A stretch of DNA of 64,000 bases from Galerina marginata. Taxonomy: Eukaryota; Basidiomycota; Agaricomycetes; Agaricales; Galerinaceae. The notes under the pieces are model-generated. The model worked only from the letters and a program-made list of their open reading frames with translations. It was not told the DNA's origin and searched no databases. Location of the stretch: NCBI GenBank assembly GCA_023014335.1, contig JAECYW010000011.1, forward strand, positions 1,240,001-1,304,000. The letters are read 5' to 3'. The first letter of the stretch is position 1. Each line of letters begins with the position of its first letter. Shown piece after piece: positions 36,979-48,008 of the stretch. Made by a program: the position numbers and the translations under genes.

Positions 36979-37694
36979 CGCATTGGCGAGCCGATGTATG
37001 GCACCTAGCGGTCAAAAAGGTCGTCAGGAACGCTGAAATTCAGATTCTTGTCGTCGTCGTCGGGTGGAAAGGGGTGGAGACGGTGGTGGTCACAAATGAA
37101 GCCCTCTTTGTTGTTGCAGCCGGCGACGAGCTCTCCCGTGCGAATTTAGCTGACTAATATGCCCCTGCTTCTACTTCCGTCTTCGAGTCATTTGTCCTTT
37201 CACCTACTCTTACTCCGCGACTGGTTCTAGCATTGAAGGACGAACTGGAATTTCTACACCCGCGACGTCCGTCGTCTTCGACACAGATCACCTTGTGCTT
37301 GTCAAGTTCGAAATGTCCTAGGATTCTAGCAGAAATAACTTAGTCTGAGGCTTAATGTGCTTCCATCTTAGCAGAAGACTTCAAGAGGTATTCACGTCAA
37401 ACTTGAGGAGTCGAAATTCGAGACGACAGCTAATATGTCTTGAAGAATTTTTTTTATTCAACAGTGCGATCCTCCTCCATGTAAGATTCGAATTTTATCT
37501 ATCTCCCATTCAAGTTCGTTTTGATGGCCTGAAGTGCAGTCATGTTCCTGCTGAGTAAATCAGTAAATCTTCTCGATTTATGCCGGCATTTATTCCCTTG
37601 GGCAGAGCCGCTTGGCCAGTAAGAGGCGGTAGGATGGTTGGAGTAGGCTCAGCAGAAATCGACGGTGCAGACGAAACTGGGATCTTGATGGGAG

Positions 37695-40003
37695 TCATGT
37701 CCGGGCGCTACTCCGTTTGACAACCCCTAGCATGACGGTCATTTTTACTCCTTCCTCTTGCTGCTGCTGCTGATCCTCCTCCTGCTCCTCATGCTCCCTC
37801 TCTTCGTCCATTTCCTGCACCTGTAAGATCCGTTCGCTGGCAGTGTTGGCATCAAAGGTCACCAGCATCTGATGCCCCGTCTCCTCAAGCAAAGTCTTTC
37901 GCCTCAACCTGATCTGCATTGTGTCCCCGTCGACTTCCACGTCTTTCGGAAAGTCCGAGGAACGGTAAAGATTACGAGTAGTATTCAACCCACCCAAATA
38001 CGACGGCAGTACGGTGTCCCAGTCCGAGTGCTGCAAATTCAATGGGACTTCAACAAACTCGACGGCGATGTCAAAATCGACGACGTGAAATACGAGTAGG
38101 GGAAACTTCAGCATTCTCGACTTGGTGGAGAACCCCAGAAATGCTGAACTGTCCTGTTTGGTTGGCGTCCAAGTCAGCGTCGGTGGGATGTCCCGAGGTT
38201 GGTCTATAAGCCAGTTTGATCTCGGATGGACAGGGTCAATTGCAAATCTGGTGGGTTGACGGCAGTCGAGATAAATGGTCAACTGCGGAAGAAGAGAAAC
38301 AGTATGCATAGGACGAGTAGGAACCAGAAGAGGATTAGCCAGTCTTGGAAATGGGGAGTAGGGTGGGGTGAATGTAATCGAGATCCGATAATTAAAGGTG
38401 AAAATGTGAGGTGTAGGTCGTAAATTCAAGGCAATGGAAATGATATGGCCACTGGGTAACTGGTCCATAATACAGTCGACATCTTTGGTAAAGGCATCGA
38501 CTTGGATTTGGGTTCTCTTGAAGGCCGTCTTCGTTTTCCTGATCGTCTCCGCTCCCGAATAAATGGCACAGCAAATTGGCATTTCGGACTTCAAAAATTG
38601 GTTTCGAACGCCTAAGACGACCATGGCTTCAGTTTTTTCGCGATCATTAGTCCTTACAATGAAATACAAAAAAACTCCCTTTGACGCCGTGTCAAATGTA
38701 GCCGTATTTTCGTTCCAGGAGTTTTTTGGCCCACATTCAACCAGTGTATAACCTTGTTCGACAGAGGGGTGTTCGGCCAGATGAATCGTGAATTTGGCTT
38801 CTGGAAAATCTGGCGACCGTGAACCTTTAAACGGAGCGAAAGGACTTTCAGGATAAGCTTCCTTCACATACAACTCGACCGGCGCGAGGTCATGCTTGAC
38901 GTTGTGTACCAGATGCAGGGCCGTCGTGAAGACGCGAGAGTATTGGCCGGATGTGTTTTTCCGCAAGTAGATGCTCAGTGGACCGGTTCCACCTGCAGCC
39001 GTGCAGTCGAGGATGGCCTGGAATATAGGTGGATCCTTAGACGACCTATCTTCTCGGAATGGTGCCATAGGTAGCCATATGTGCAACCCCTTATTAGTCA
39101 TCGAATAAGGATATCTGGAGCTGGGAACCTCGAGGCGCTGGATCCCTTGGGAATGCTGGAATTGCAGTGGGGAGCTAGCAAGTAGGCCGCTCTCTGCCGG
39201 GGGAAAGGACCGACGAGGAGCCACGTCGTCCTTTGGCTCAATATATACCCCTTCCACCCGCTTCCATGGGTGGATCCACGCGAAAAGGCTATGGTCGTCC
39301 GAGGTCCTCAAGATTTCGTATTGTAGGCGAATGAATGCTCGTTGGCCCTCTCCGTACAACGTCGGCATATTGATTTCAAAAATGCCCATCAAACTATACG
39401 CAATGTCTTCCACTCTCGTCGTCTCGCGCTTCGAGGCCCATGACATGCGCTGCGCAATGCTGAATGTGGCTATTGGCTCATTAGACAGCACTTCACGCGA
39501 AATACCGGTGATTCTTGAAATTTCCCCCTTCAGATTGAATTTCGTCCCGATTTCATTCCAGTCGCTGTCGTGAAAGGTGACTATTTTCGGGGCAAGCAGT
39601 TCCTGCAATGTCCACCCTCGCGTAAACCAACAGCTCCGGAAAAACGAGGACTGTGGGTCGGCGGGATCTTCTCCGGGTACAACGTCGGATAGATAGGCAT
39701 AGCAAACCGTTGCAGATTTATACCACTGGTACATGGAGTTGATCGCCTCCGAAAGCTCGGAACTGCTCGTCTTGTCGATACAGCACGTGTCGACCCAAAT
39801 GTATTTAAAGTCATCCTGAATGGCCAACTCGCAACATCTCTTGATCTTGGAAAATCCAGCCATAGCTGTTGCTGCAGGTGTCGAGAGATCCTGAAGGGAG
39901 ACTTCGCCCTCACCCCATGTATGTGAAAGAATGGCATATTCAGGTCGCTTTTTCTCGTCGAAGAACTCTTTAAGTTCAACTGGTGCACATCGAGGAGACG
40001 CAT
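37695..40003 (-). CDS. HET-domain (heterokaryon incompatibility) protein, copy 1
   Basis: HET domains are found in fungal proteins that trigger cell death on contact with a genetically different individual. MRLLDVHQLNL at 40001-40003 is the expected start; a one-base loss near 39975 compared with copy 2 (GAAC against GAAAC) breaks the frame, after which EFFDEKKRPEYAILSHTWGE gives the domain. The 722-codon open frame (37695-39863) follows with YIWVDTCCIDKTSSSELSEA, MYQWYKSATVCYAYLSDV, WFTRGWTLQELLAPKIVTF and MSWASKRETTRVEDIAYSLM, all core HET motifs, then NMPTLYGEGQRAFIRLQYEI. The remaining 450 residues are a beta-rich C-terminal region of unknown function found in related Agaricomycete HET proteins. 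The end is changed relative to copy 2 by a further frame shift near 37720, after a Glu/Gln-rich repeat (EDQQQQQEEG). Confidence 0.8.
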
Positions 40004-40538
40004 TGTGCAGAGGGGGTTTGTTGAGAATGCAATAGCGGCTGCCCTTGTCCGAAAGCAGTGTTCAATCCATCGATAAACAGCAAAAGTGGTGACTAGGGCA
40101 CTGTGGATTGTCTTTGGCAAATGAACACTGTGTATTGAGAGCGTAGAACGGAAGCCCAGATCATTCAAAATGGGACGAAGACAAGAAGCAGACCACAGAC
40201 TTTTATATTTTCCGGCTTTTCAACATCCATCCACATCCGGCACAGGTGTCAGCATTCGAGCGCCTATCCTCTAAGTATGAGTCTGGTGACTCTGGTCTTC
40301 AAACTTTCGATGCTTTCCTTCTCTGGAGGGTTTAGTTCGAAATCAAATATATTTACGGCCTAATTATCCTCTCCTCTCGCACCAGTCACCGTCTTAGTAA
40401 TCCACAGGACTTCCGTTCGAAATTCGAGACAACGTTTGATTTGTCAATGAGTTACAGTAGAGAAAATCTTATCAACATTATGAATTTATGATCCTTTAGT
40501 GTAGAGGACCTCTCTACGTATGAATCAGATTTTATTCA

Positions 40539-42932
40539 TCACCCATTTTTGTTGATGGCTTTAAGTGCGGCCCTGTTCCTGCTGAGTAAATCTTTTCGAT
40601 TTCTGCCGCCACTTATTCCCTTGGGCGGAGCTGCTTGGCGAGCAAGAGGCGGTATGATGGCTGGAGCAGGCTGGGTAGAAATCGACTGTGGAGACGAAGT
40701 TGCGACCTTGATGAGAGTCATGGGCTTCGGGGCCTGGGCCAGCTCGACCATCCTATCTAGTTCCTCCTCCTCCTCGGGGAGCTCTGTTACGCGCCCCCCG
40801 GCAATCTTGGCACCAAAGGTCACCCGCATCTGGTGCCCCGTTTCCTCAGGCAAGGTTTTTCGCCTTAGCTTGATCTGCAGAGTGTCCCCGTCGATTTCTA
40901 CGTCTTTCGGAAAGTCTGAGGAGCGGTACTGGTTACGATTATTAACGAACGCATCCAAATACGACGGCAGTACGGTGTCCCAATCTAACTGCAGTAAATT
41001 CAACGGGGCTTCAACAAACTCGACAGCGATGTCAGAATCGACGATATGAAATATGAGTAAGGGAAATTTCAGCTTTTTCGACTCGCTGGAGATCCCCAGA
41101 AATGCTAGATTGTCCTTTTCAGTTGGCGTCCAAGTCAGCATCGGTGGCACGTCCCGAGGTTGGTCTATAAGCCAGTTTGATCTCGGATGGACAGGGTCAA
41201 TTGCAAATCTGGTGGGTTGACGGCATTCGAGATAAATGGTCAACTGCGGAAGAAGAGAAATAGTATGCATAGGACGAGTAGAAACCAGAAGAGGATTAGC
41301 AAGTCTTGGAGATGGAAAGTTGGGTGGGGTGAATGTAATCGAGATCCGATAATTAAAGGTGAGATTGTGAGGTGTAGGCCGTAAATTCAAGGCAATGGAA
41401 ATGATATGGCCACTGGGCAACTGGTCCATAATACGGTCGACATCTTTGGTAAAGGCATCGACTTGGATTTGGGTTCTCTTGAAGGCCGTCTTCGTTTTCC
41501 TGATCGTCTCCGCTCCGAATAAATGGCGCAGCAAATTGGCATTTCGGACTCCAAAAATTGTTTTCGGACGCCTAAGACGACCATAGCCTGGCTTTTCTCG
41601 CGATCGTTCGTTTCTACAATGAAATACAGAAAAACTCCCTTGAACGCCGTGTCAAATATAGCCGTATTTTTCTCCCAGGAATCTTTTGGTCCACATTCCA
41701 CCAGTGTGTAACCCTGTTCGACAGAGGGGTGTTCGACCAGACGAATCGTGAATTTGCCTGTAGACGACTCTGAGGGTTTTGAATATGCAATATCGCGCGA
41801 GAAGGTTTTCGGGATTTTCTTCTACATACAATTCAACTGGCGCGAGGTCATGCTTGACGTTGTGTACCAGATGTAGGGCTTGCGTGTAGGTACGAGTGTA
41901 TTGGCCGGAGGGATTTTGACGCAAGTAAATGCTCAGCGGACCGGCTCCACCTGCGGCCGTGCAGTTGAGGATGGCCTTGCATATAGGTGGATCGACATCT
42001 TCAATCGGTAGCCATATGTGCAACCCCTTATTGGTCATCGTATAAGGATGTCCGGAGCTGGGCACATGCAGTCGCTGGATCAGATGGGAATTTTGGAATT
42101 GCAGCGGGGAGCTAGCAAGTAGGCCGCTCTCTGTTGGATCTCCCATGTCGTTCGCTGGCTCGGGGTATCTCCATTCTATGGTTTCCCTTGGGTCAGTCCA
42201 CGCGAACAGGCTATGGTCATCCGAGGCCCTCAAGATTTCGTATTGTAGGCGAATGAATGCTCGTTGGCCCTCTCCGTACAATGTCGGCATATTGACCCCG
42301 AAAATGCCCATCAAACTATATGCGATGTCTTCCACTCTCGTCGTTTCGCGCTTTGCGGCCCATGACATGCGCTGCGCAATGCTGAACGCGCCTATTGGTT
42401 CACTAGACAGTACGTCACGCGAAATATTGGTGACTCTTGAAATTTCCGCCTTCAAATTGAATCTCGTCCCGATTTCATTCCAATCGCCTGTCGTGAAAGA
42501 TGACTCTTTTCGGAGCAAGTAATTCCTGCAATGTCCACCCTCGCGTAAACCAACGGCTTCCGGGAAAACGAAGAGTGTGGGTCGGTAGGATCTTCTCCGG
42601 GCACAACGTCGGACAGATAGGCGTAGCAAACTGTTGCAGATTTATACCACTGGTACATGGAGTTGATCGCCTCCGAAAGCTCGGAACTGCTTGTCTTGTC
42701 GATACAGCAGGTGTCGACCCAAACGTATTCGAAAGCCATCCTGAATGGCCAACTCGCAACATCTCTTGATCTTGGAAAATCCAGCCATAGCTGTTGCTGC
42801 AGGCTGTCGAGAGATCTTGAAGGGAGACTTCGCCCTCACCCCAATGTGTGTGAAAGAATGGCATATTCAGGTCGCCTGTCTTTCGTCGAAGAATTCTTTA
42901 AGTTTCAGCTGGTGCACATCGAGCAGACGCAT
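40539..42932 (-). pseudogene. HET-domain protein, copy 2 (damaged in the N-terminal half)
   Basis: A close paralogue of copy 1, in the same orientation and directly upstream of it. The ATG is at 42930-42932 (MRLLDVHQLKLKEFFDE). The frame then changes several times: after DERQ near 42880, at SHTHWGEGE, near 42800 (LSTACSNSYG against LSTPAATAMAG), at 42736, around 42565 and near 42485. From 42475 to 41770 it reads through the HET core (EIGTRFNLKAEISRVTNISR, MSWAAKRETTRVEDIAYSLM, NMPTLYGEGQRAFIRLQYEI), with a shorter stretch where copy 1 has a loop near residue 240. Two more breaks lie near 41760 and 41510. The C-terminal 330 codons (40539-41534) are open and end ALKAINKNG, probably the original C-terminus. 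The number of breaks in under 2.4 kb exceeds that of other genes here, so I call it a pseudogene. Confidence 0.7.
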
Positions 42933-43010
42933 TGTGTAGAGGGGGGCTGTTGAGAATGCAATAGCAAATGACCTTGTTCGAAAGCGCGGTGTTCAATCCA
43001 TCGATAAGGA

Positions 43011-43857
43011 CGCTGTCCCAAAGGCTTCATGTTTCAACACCTGTACCGATTAGGAACCTAGTTCTGTTTCCTGTATGCAAGGGTATAATCCTGTTAGGCA
43101 ACGCCTGTCAGATCGATAGTGACCTTAGTGAAATCTCGAAGACACCTACATGTCCGGTTTCATACATGCTGAGTCGATTGTTCAATGTATTTGAATAATT
43201 GTTTGAACATTAGGAGTCCAAGCCATCTCGACCGCCAAGTTGCGATATAACCTCAATGAGCAATACCAGACACAAATTTATAAGGCTGCCTTGCCGCAAT
43301 CAGTGGAGTCCACTGTCTGAACATTTAGTTCGAGAATCGTTGCACAATAATAATGATGCTCACAGACAAAATAACTTCCGAAATTCTATGACAAAAATCG
43401 TTCAACGAGACCGTTGTCGTCTGAGAAAGAGTAAGATGAAGAGGAGCTTTGTTGAAATTTCAAGTTATACGTTGACCTCAAAACAGTGTGTCCAAGGCGA
43501 AGGTCCCACGGTCAACTATCCTGGTTGTAACTCATCCGTGCATTCCGCCCATCCGTCTACATTCCATCAGTAGATAAACTTCCGTCTAACTTCAACTTGA
43601 AGATTCCAGTATTCATTTGGAGTAACGCTTACTCTTTTTTCACGCTTTTGTTGTTTTCAAGTCGACAAACTTCGCTTGTCGAGTTGATTCGGTGAACATC
43701 GCCATCCAAGCCGCAATGCCTCCAGGGTCCTCGCGACTATGACACTGCCCTAATTCTTTCCTATACCTACCGGGATCTCGTGATATGATACAACCCGCAT
43801 AAGATTGAAGGTACATTGTGCAACGCGTACTCGTTGACCTTGCCCGCCACATAAAGG
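43011..43857. other. Intergenic region between the HET copies and the F-box gene
   Basis: About 850 bp between divergent genes. No convincing gene, repeat or RNA is visible; open frames are short on both strands. Confidence 0.4.
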
Positions 43858-46525
43858 ATGAAGAAATCCAAGCAGAATTTGAGTTCCGATTCGACTTTTT
43901 CTGGCTCAAGCTTGCCTTTCCAATCCTTACAAGCAAGTGAACTCCGTCAACTCTATGCTTTCGGGACTCGACCAACTCGCAAAGACAGGATAGTGCTGCT
44001 TCGAGGTGGGCCATTCATGATGCTTATTTGTCCGCTGAATGATAGCTGACTGTTTCCAAAGGGAACTACATCGCAGGCTATATCTCATGTAAGATAAGGA
44101 AAGAAGCGCGGGCCAATAACAAGGTTCAGTTCCATGCTTTGAGGAACGTAATCGAATTCCCACTGGAATTGGTCTTTGAGGTGAATTTATGCCAGTTTTC
44201 TTGTATGCCACTAACTTGCTGAAAACAGATTTTTGTATACCTCCATCCAATCGACCTGTACAACCTCATGCGATCTTCTAAAGAGCTAAGAAGCCTTCTG
44301 CTTAGCCGCGAGTCTTCTCCAATTTGGAGGGAAGTTTTCCAACAACACCCGAGTGTTCCTCCTTGTCCATCCCACATTTCGTTTCCGAAATGGGTTTCCA
44401 TCCTGTTCGGCCCTGCAACTTGCGATGTGCGTGCACATCTTTTCTGATTTTCTTCCCCCTAATGTACTTGCAGAAATGTGGCTACCCCGAAGCCATGATG
44501 GAATTTGTTTTCCTCGACCGCTTGTGTAATTTCTGCATGGTCAAAAAACTGTTTGTTTTATTTCAGGCTTTGCATCTCATTGACCCTATCTGGCAGGCCT
44601 ACCATCGACTATACGCGCATCGCGACTCTTTGATTGTTTTTTGCAAAGTCAAAGGCATCTATGAACCCGAGTTCGGGCAATTGTTAAAATTGACTTACCG
44701 AAGGAGTACGAAAATCGGAATTATGTATTAAAACTGTGACTGAAGTTTACAACGTCTTTTCTTGCCTTAGATGCGATGCATTACCCATCTGCAAGTGACT
44801 CTTCCCGTCAAATGATATATTCTCGGCATGAGGTTAATGAAGTGGCCGAAATTTGTTTGGCCTTCCTTTCGGCTGTCGAGAGAAGTGAACCAAATGCTCA
44901 ACAGAACTACGAGGAATATAAAGTAAAAACAGTCAATTCCGTGCGCGATGCTATGAAGGTGATGGAACACGGTCTTTTCCATGAAATATATCTCATCCAT
45001 ATCTCCCATTTTAGCGTGCCATTGCTTGCAATACGTGGGCAGTAAACATCTGTTCCGAGATAAACCGTGAATATGATAATTTGGTGAAACAGTACGTCAA
45101 CTGAATTTTTATTCTGCAAAACTGATTCCCTGATATCTGTAGGTGGAAGGAGAGATTACAAATTTTAGGACACAACCCGATCGACCTAGCCACATTAAAT
45201 ATACGTACCATCCTCCAGCACCGTCACATTAGGACATTCAGTAAGACGGGTACGTGGCGCATTAAATATACCCAATCCACTATGACCGAATCTAACAAAT
45301 GACTAGCCTTCAAGCGATCTTTGCCGGCAATTCAAAAGATGCTGTCGTATGTCACAAGCAAACGGCTGGCGGTAGAACGCTTTCAATCGAAGATGGAAAC
45401 GCAGAGAGAAGTTCAGGACTTTTACCGCACCCACCGAGAAGTCGCTAGAATTTCTGTCTAAGGGGTATCACCCACCTGTCGATCATATTTATAGGATCAA
45501 AGAAATATCTGACTGGATCGACTCCGACCTCGGACTCGAATTTCCACCGGATGCGAAGGAGCACTTCCAACACTACATCGACAAATACAGGGCCTACAGG
45601 AGAAGTCAAGTCTCTCGACTCATGCGCTGGCAAGTACCCTCCCTGGATTTCGAAGAAAATCCACTCCGGCTCGCCACCACTGTTTTCGAATGCCCTCTGC
45701 ACAAGATAACCTGAAATCGAGGAGGGGCAACCACCTCCTGTTCTTGTCGGTTGGTATGACTTTGACGATCACTTCCAGTGCATCGTCCCCGAGAATCCTG
45801 ATTTTCAAGAGGAAGATGTCAGATCCCGAGCTTTCGTTTAATTACAACGCGGCTGGATCCAATACCTATGAAACATCTCCTTGGCGTTGTGGGTCTTGAT
45901 CCCTCCACGGCTTCGCCAGAGAGTTTAGACTCGTTGCGAGTCCGCTTTTTGTGCATTTTCACGGAGTGCCGAGAACATCCACGGTTAGAAAAGGGTCGTC
46001 CCGCCATGACGCTGAAAGAATGTGTAGGTTTCATGTCTTGCTTTGCCTGCAAGGTTGGATTTGAATATATCATACTAGGTTTCGCATGCGGCCAGGAATT
46101 TAGACCACACGCCAGAATATTTTCAAATTCTGAGTAAGGAAGCTACGAACTCTGTGATATTCCACGAAGGCTTTCCCCCAGAACAACTGCGGCACCTCTT
46201 TCCCTGGCATTGCAGGCATTGCATTTTTGTTCGTTCAGGTCATCGACAGCTTGCAATTGATCACGTTAGAGAGATGTCGGCTTGTCTTCCTTCCATGTCT
46301 AACTCAAGCTGATGGACTTTTGCGCTACCATGTAGGCACTCGATTAATTACCCCGTCGAAGACCAAGATTACATTTTCCTTCGGTGGGGCAGCTGCTCAG
46401 AGCGAAAGCCATTTCGGCTGCATCTAAACCCACCGGGAAATTATCGATGCAATCACTGCCACGACAATCGGAAACTGCGGCTCTGGACGTACAGACAAAT
46501 TGTGTCTCATCTACGGGACAAGTGA
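43858..46525 (+). CDS. F-box protein with cysteine-rich segments
   Basis: F-box proteins recruit substrates to SCF ubiquitin ligases. The ATG at 43858 opens a basic N-terminus (MKKSKQNLSSDS); after an intron comes NYIAGYISCKIRKEA and the F-box, FPLELVFEIFVYLHPIDLYN, then LMRSSKELRSLLLSRESSPI (residues about 75-120), split by an intron at 44178-44226. A zinc-binding pattern follows: FGPATCDKCGYPEAMM, then LDRLCNFCMVKK, made by splicing over GTGCGT...TTGCAG. The next exon carries YSRHEVNEVAEICLAFLSAV and NAQQNYEEYKVKTVNSVRDA. The gene then becomes harder to follow (45100-46400), with LPAIQKMLSYVTSKRLAVER and LDFEENPLRLATTVFECPLH. It ends with CNHCHDNRKLRLWTYRQIVS and a stop at 46523-46525; the C-x2-C and His resemble the C-terminal finger of related Agaricomycete F-box proteins. 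Start and core are well supported; the middle exons are not. Confidence 0.65.
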
Positions 46526-46775
46526 ATAGTTTTCTCTCCCTATGATCCAATTGGGTAGGGCTAACCTGACGGTCATCTTTTTTAGACATTCTATCCTGCG
46601 ACCACTCGTTCCAGACACTGACTGGGTCCAAATCTCATTGTTCAAAGAAGGCAGGTTGCTTGGACTCTTACACCCAGCCAATACCGACAGTGAACGTGGT
46701 ATCGAACAAAGCGTTGTAATATGACATTTCCAAATCCATTCAGGTCATTCGACGGTTCGAGAAAATGTCAGGCGA

Positions 46776-46991
46776 TTGATTGGAGATGCGGCGGACACAG
46801 AGGGAAGACAAGCTTTTAGCCGTTTGCGCTTTGCGGCTTTGAAGCTTCATAAGGCTGCAGTAGATGGATTCAAAAGAATAAATTATTCTTGTCCTTTGCC
46901 ATGCGGGCTTCACTTGGAGCTTGGGTCGCTCAGGATGTGTATGAAGGAGATGCAAGGCGTACAGGACAGAATTATTCAGCCTGACTGCTGA
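46776..46991 (+). other. Open frame of unknown status
   Basis: A 71-codon frame with IGDAADTEGRQAFSRLRFAA and LKLHKAAVDGFKRI, ending IIQPDC. Its composition is protein-like and helical, but I do not recognise it. It ends 2 bp before the stop of the convergent RPR2 gene. It might be the last exon of a small gene following the F-box gene, or by chance. Confidence 0.25.
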
Positions 46992-46993
46992 AA

Positions 46994-47843
46994 TCAACCG
47001 AAACAAGTTCCTAAACCTAAGCCGTCGTCGTCCAGCGCAAGGCGTTCGTTTCCACGAAACACAACATGACCAGCATCTCGACGGGCAAATAAAGGCAATG
47101 GACGAGGAAAGGCGCGCTTCTTTCTCCGAGAACTGGCTGGGTTTGGTTGATGAGGTGCTTCTGGCTGTGTATGTGGGATATCGGTATTGGATGCCGCTAC
47201 AGGCACCTGCCCGCCAGTATCAGGCTGCTCTGCAAGGTTGATGCTGGCAGGCGCTGGAATTCGTTTCGTGGTCCGACAATGCAGACAGGTATACAACACG
47301 ACATGGCCATGGCTTGGAGAGCCTATTACAAAACATAAGGCAGCTGAATGAGGGGAAATTACAGAAAGCATACTTTTCACTCGAATGGACGCCGTTGTGC
47401 CTGCAACCAGTGTCGTGCTACATCCCGAGCAGAAAGACCGCTTCAGAGACGGGTCCCTGCAAAGAAAATGAGAGTATCATCGTTGTAAAATTAATCAACA
47501 CACACATTTTAACTGTAGTCTTTTGTCCAACAATGCGCATGGACTGGACATAGCTACGCGCCAGGTCGCCAGTGTTCTTCGTATCGACTCTGCGCCTCTT
47601 CTTGCTCGTCGATATTTTCAATTCTGACGTAGAAACAGGCTGATCTGCAATTATGTGCATTTCGTCGTCCGTTTCATCGATCTGACGTTCCTTTCCTTTG
47701 TATGAAGGCTTTTCGGCGGGTGCTGGAGGAGCGACAGACTGGAGATATATGCTAGCTTGGTAAAGAAAGTTAAGCCTCTGCACAATGTCGCGATTTGCTG
47801 TGGCATTAACGTTTGGCGTCTCTTCTTTCTGTTTCTTTGCCAT
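46994..47843 (-). CDS. RPR2: RNase P protein subunit Rpr2/Rpp21
   Basis: Rpr2 is a zinc-binding protein subunit of RNase P, which removes tRNA 5' leaders in the nucleus. The ATG at 47841-47843 gives MAKKQKEETPNVNATANRDI, then VQRLNFLYQASIYLQSVA, the usual N-terminal helix. A Lys/Asp-rich linker follows (SKKRRRVDTKN), then LARSYVQSMRIVGQKTTVKM. After an intron near 47465-47515 comes DPSLKRSFCSGCSTTLVAGT with the first zinc-binding CxxC pair, and in the next exon HVVLYTCLHCRTTKRIPAP with the second pair. The C-terminal part is Pro/Gln-rich and low-complexity. The stop is at 46994-46996. The MRI-KTTVK and two CxxC pairs fit the Rpr2 family; the tail is longer than in yeast. Nothing else seems needed to keep the frame. 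Confidence 0.75.
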
Positions 47844-48008
47844 TGTGGTTAGTGGGAGACAGTTGAGAATCGAGATCATCGACGTCAACGGTGTCCATTA
47901 ATGCGGCTGAACCCCGAAATTGCCTCACTTTTTTTTACCATCACCGATCTCAACAACCTTCGTTAACCCCTTTTCTAGGCGCCAAACGCGTACCAGGATG
48001 AAGAAATC

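Larger units (their letters stand above)
37560..43010 (-). repeat. Tandem duplication of a HET gene unit of about 2.6 kb
   Basis: Two units, about 37560-40190 and 40590-43010, are alike along their coding length and also in short flanks. The C-terminal flanks share aattcgaga and a GTCAATTGCAAATCTGGTGG stretch, and the 5' leaders share TTCAATCCATCGATAA (near 40063 and 42990). Homology fades beyond about 43010. The most similar stretches (for example around 38215 and 41178) look well over 90% identical by eye, so the duplication seems relatively recent. Exact boundaries need an alignment. Confidence 0.7.

Noticed and set aside
43640..44014. Minus-strand open frame opposite the start of the F-box gene
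   Set aside because: The plus strand splices into an F-box with a good start; the minus frame has no recognised motif.
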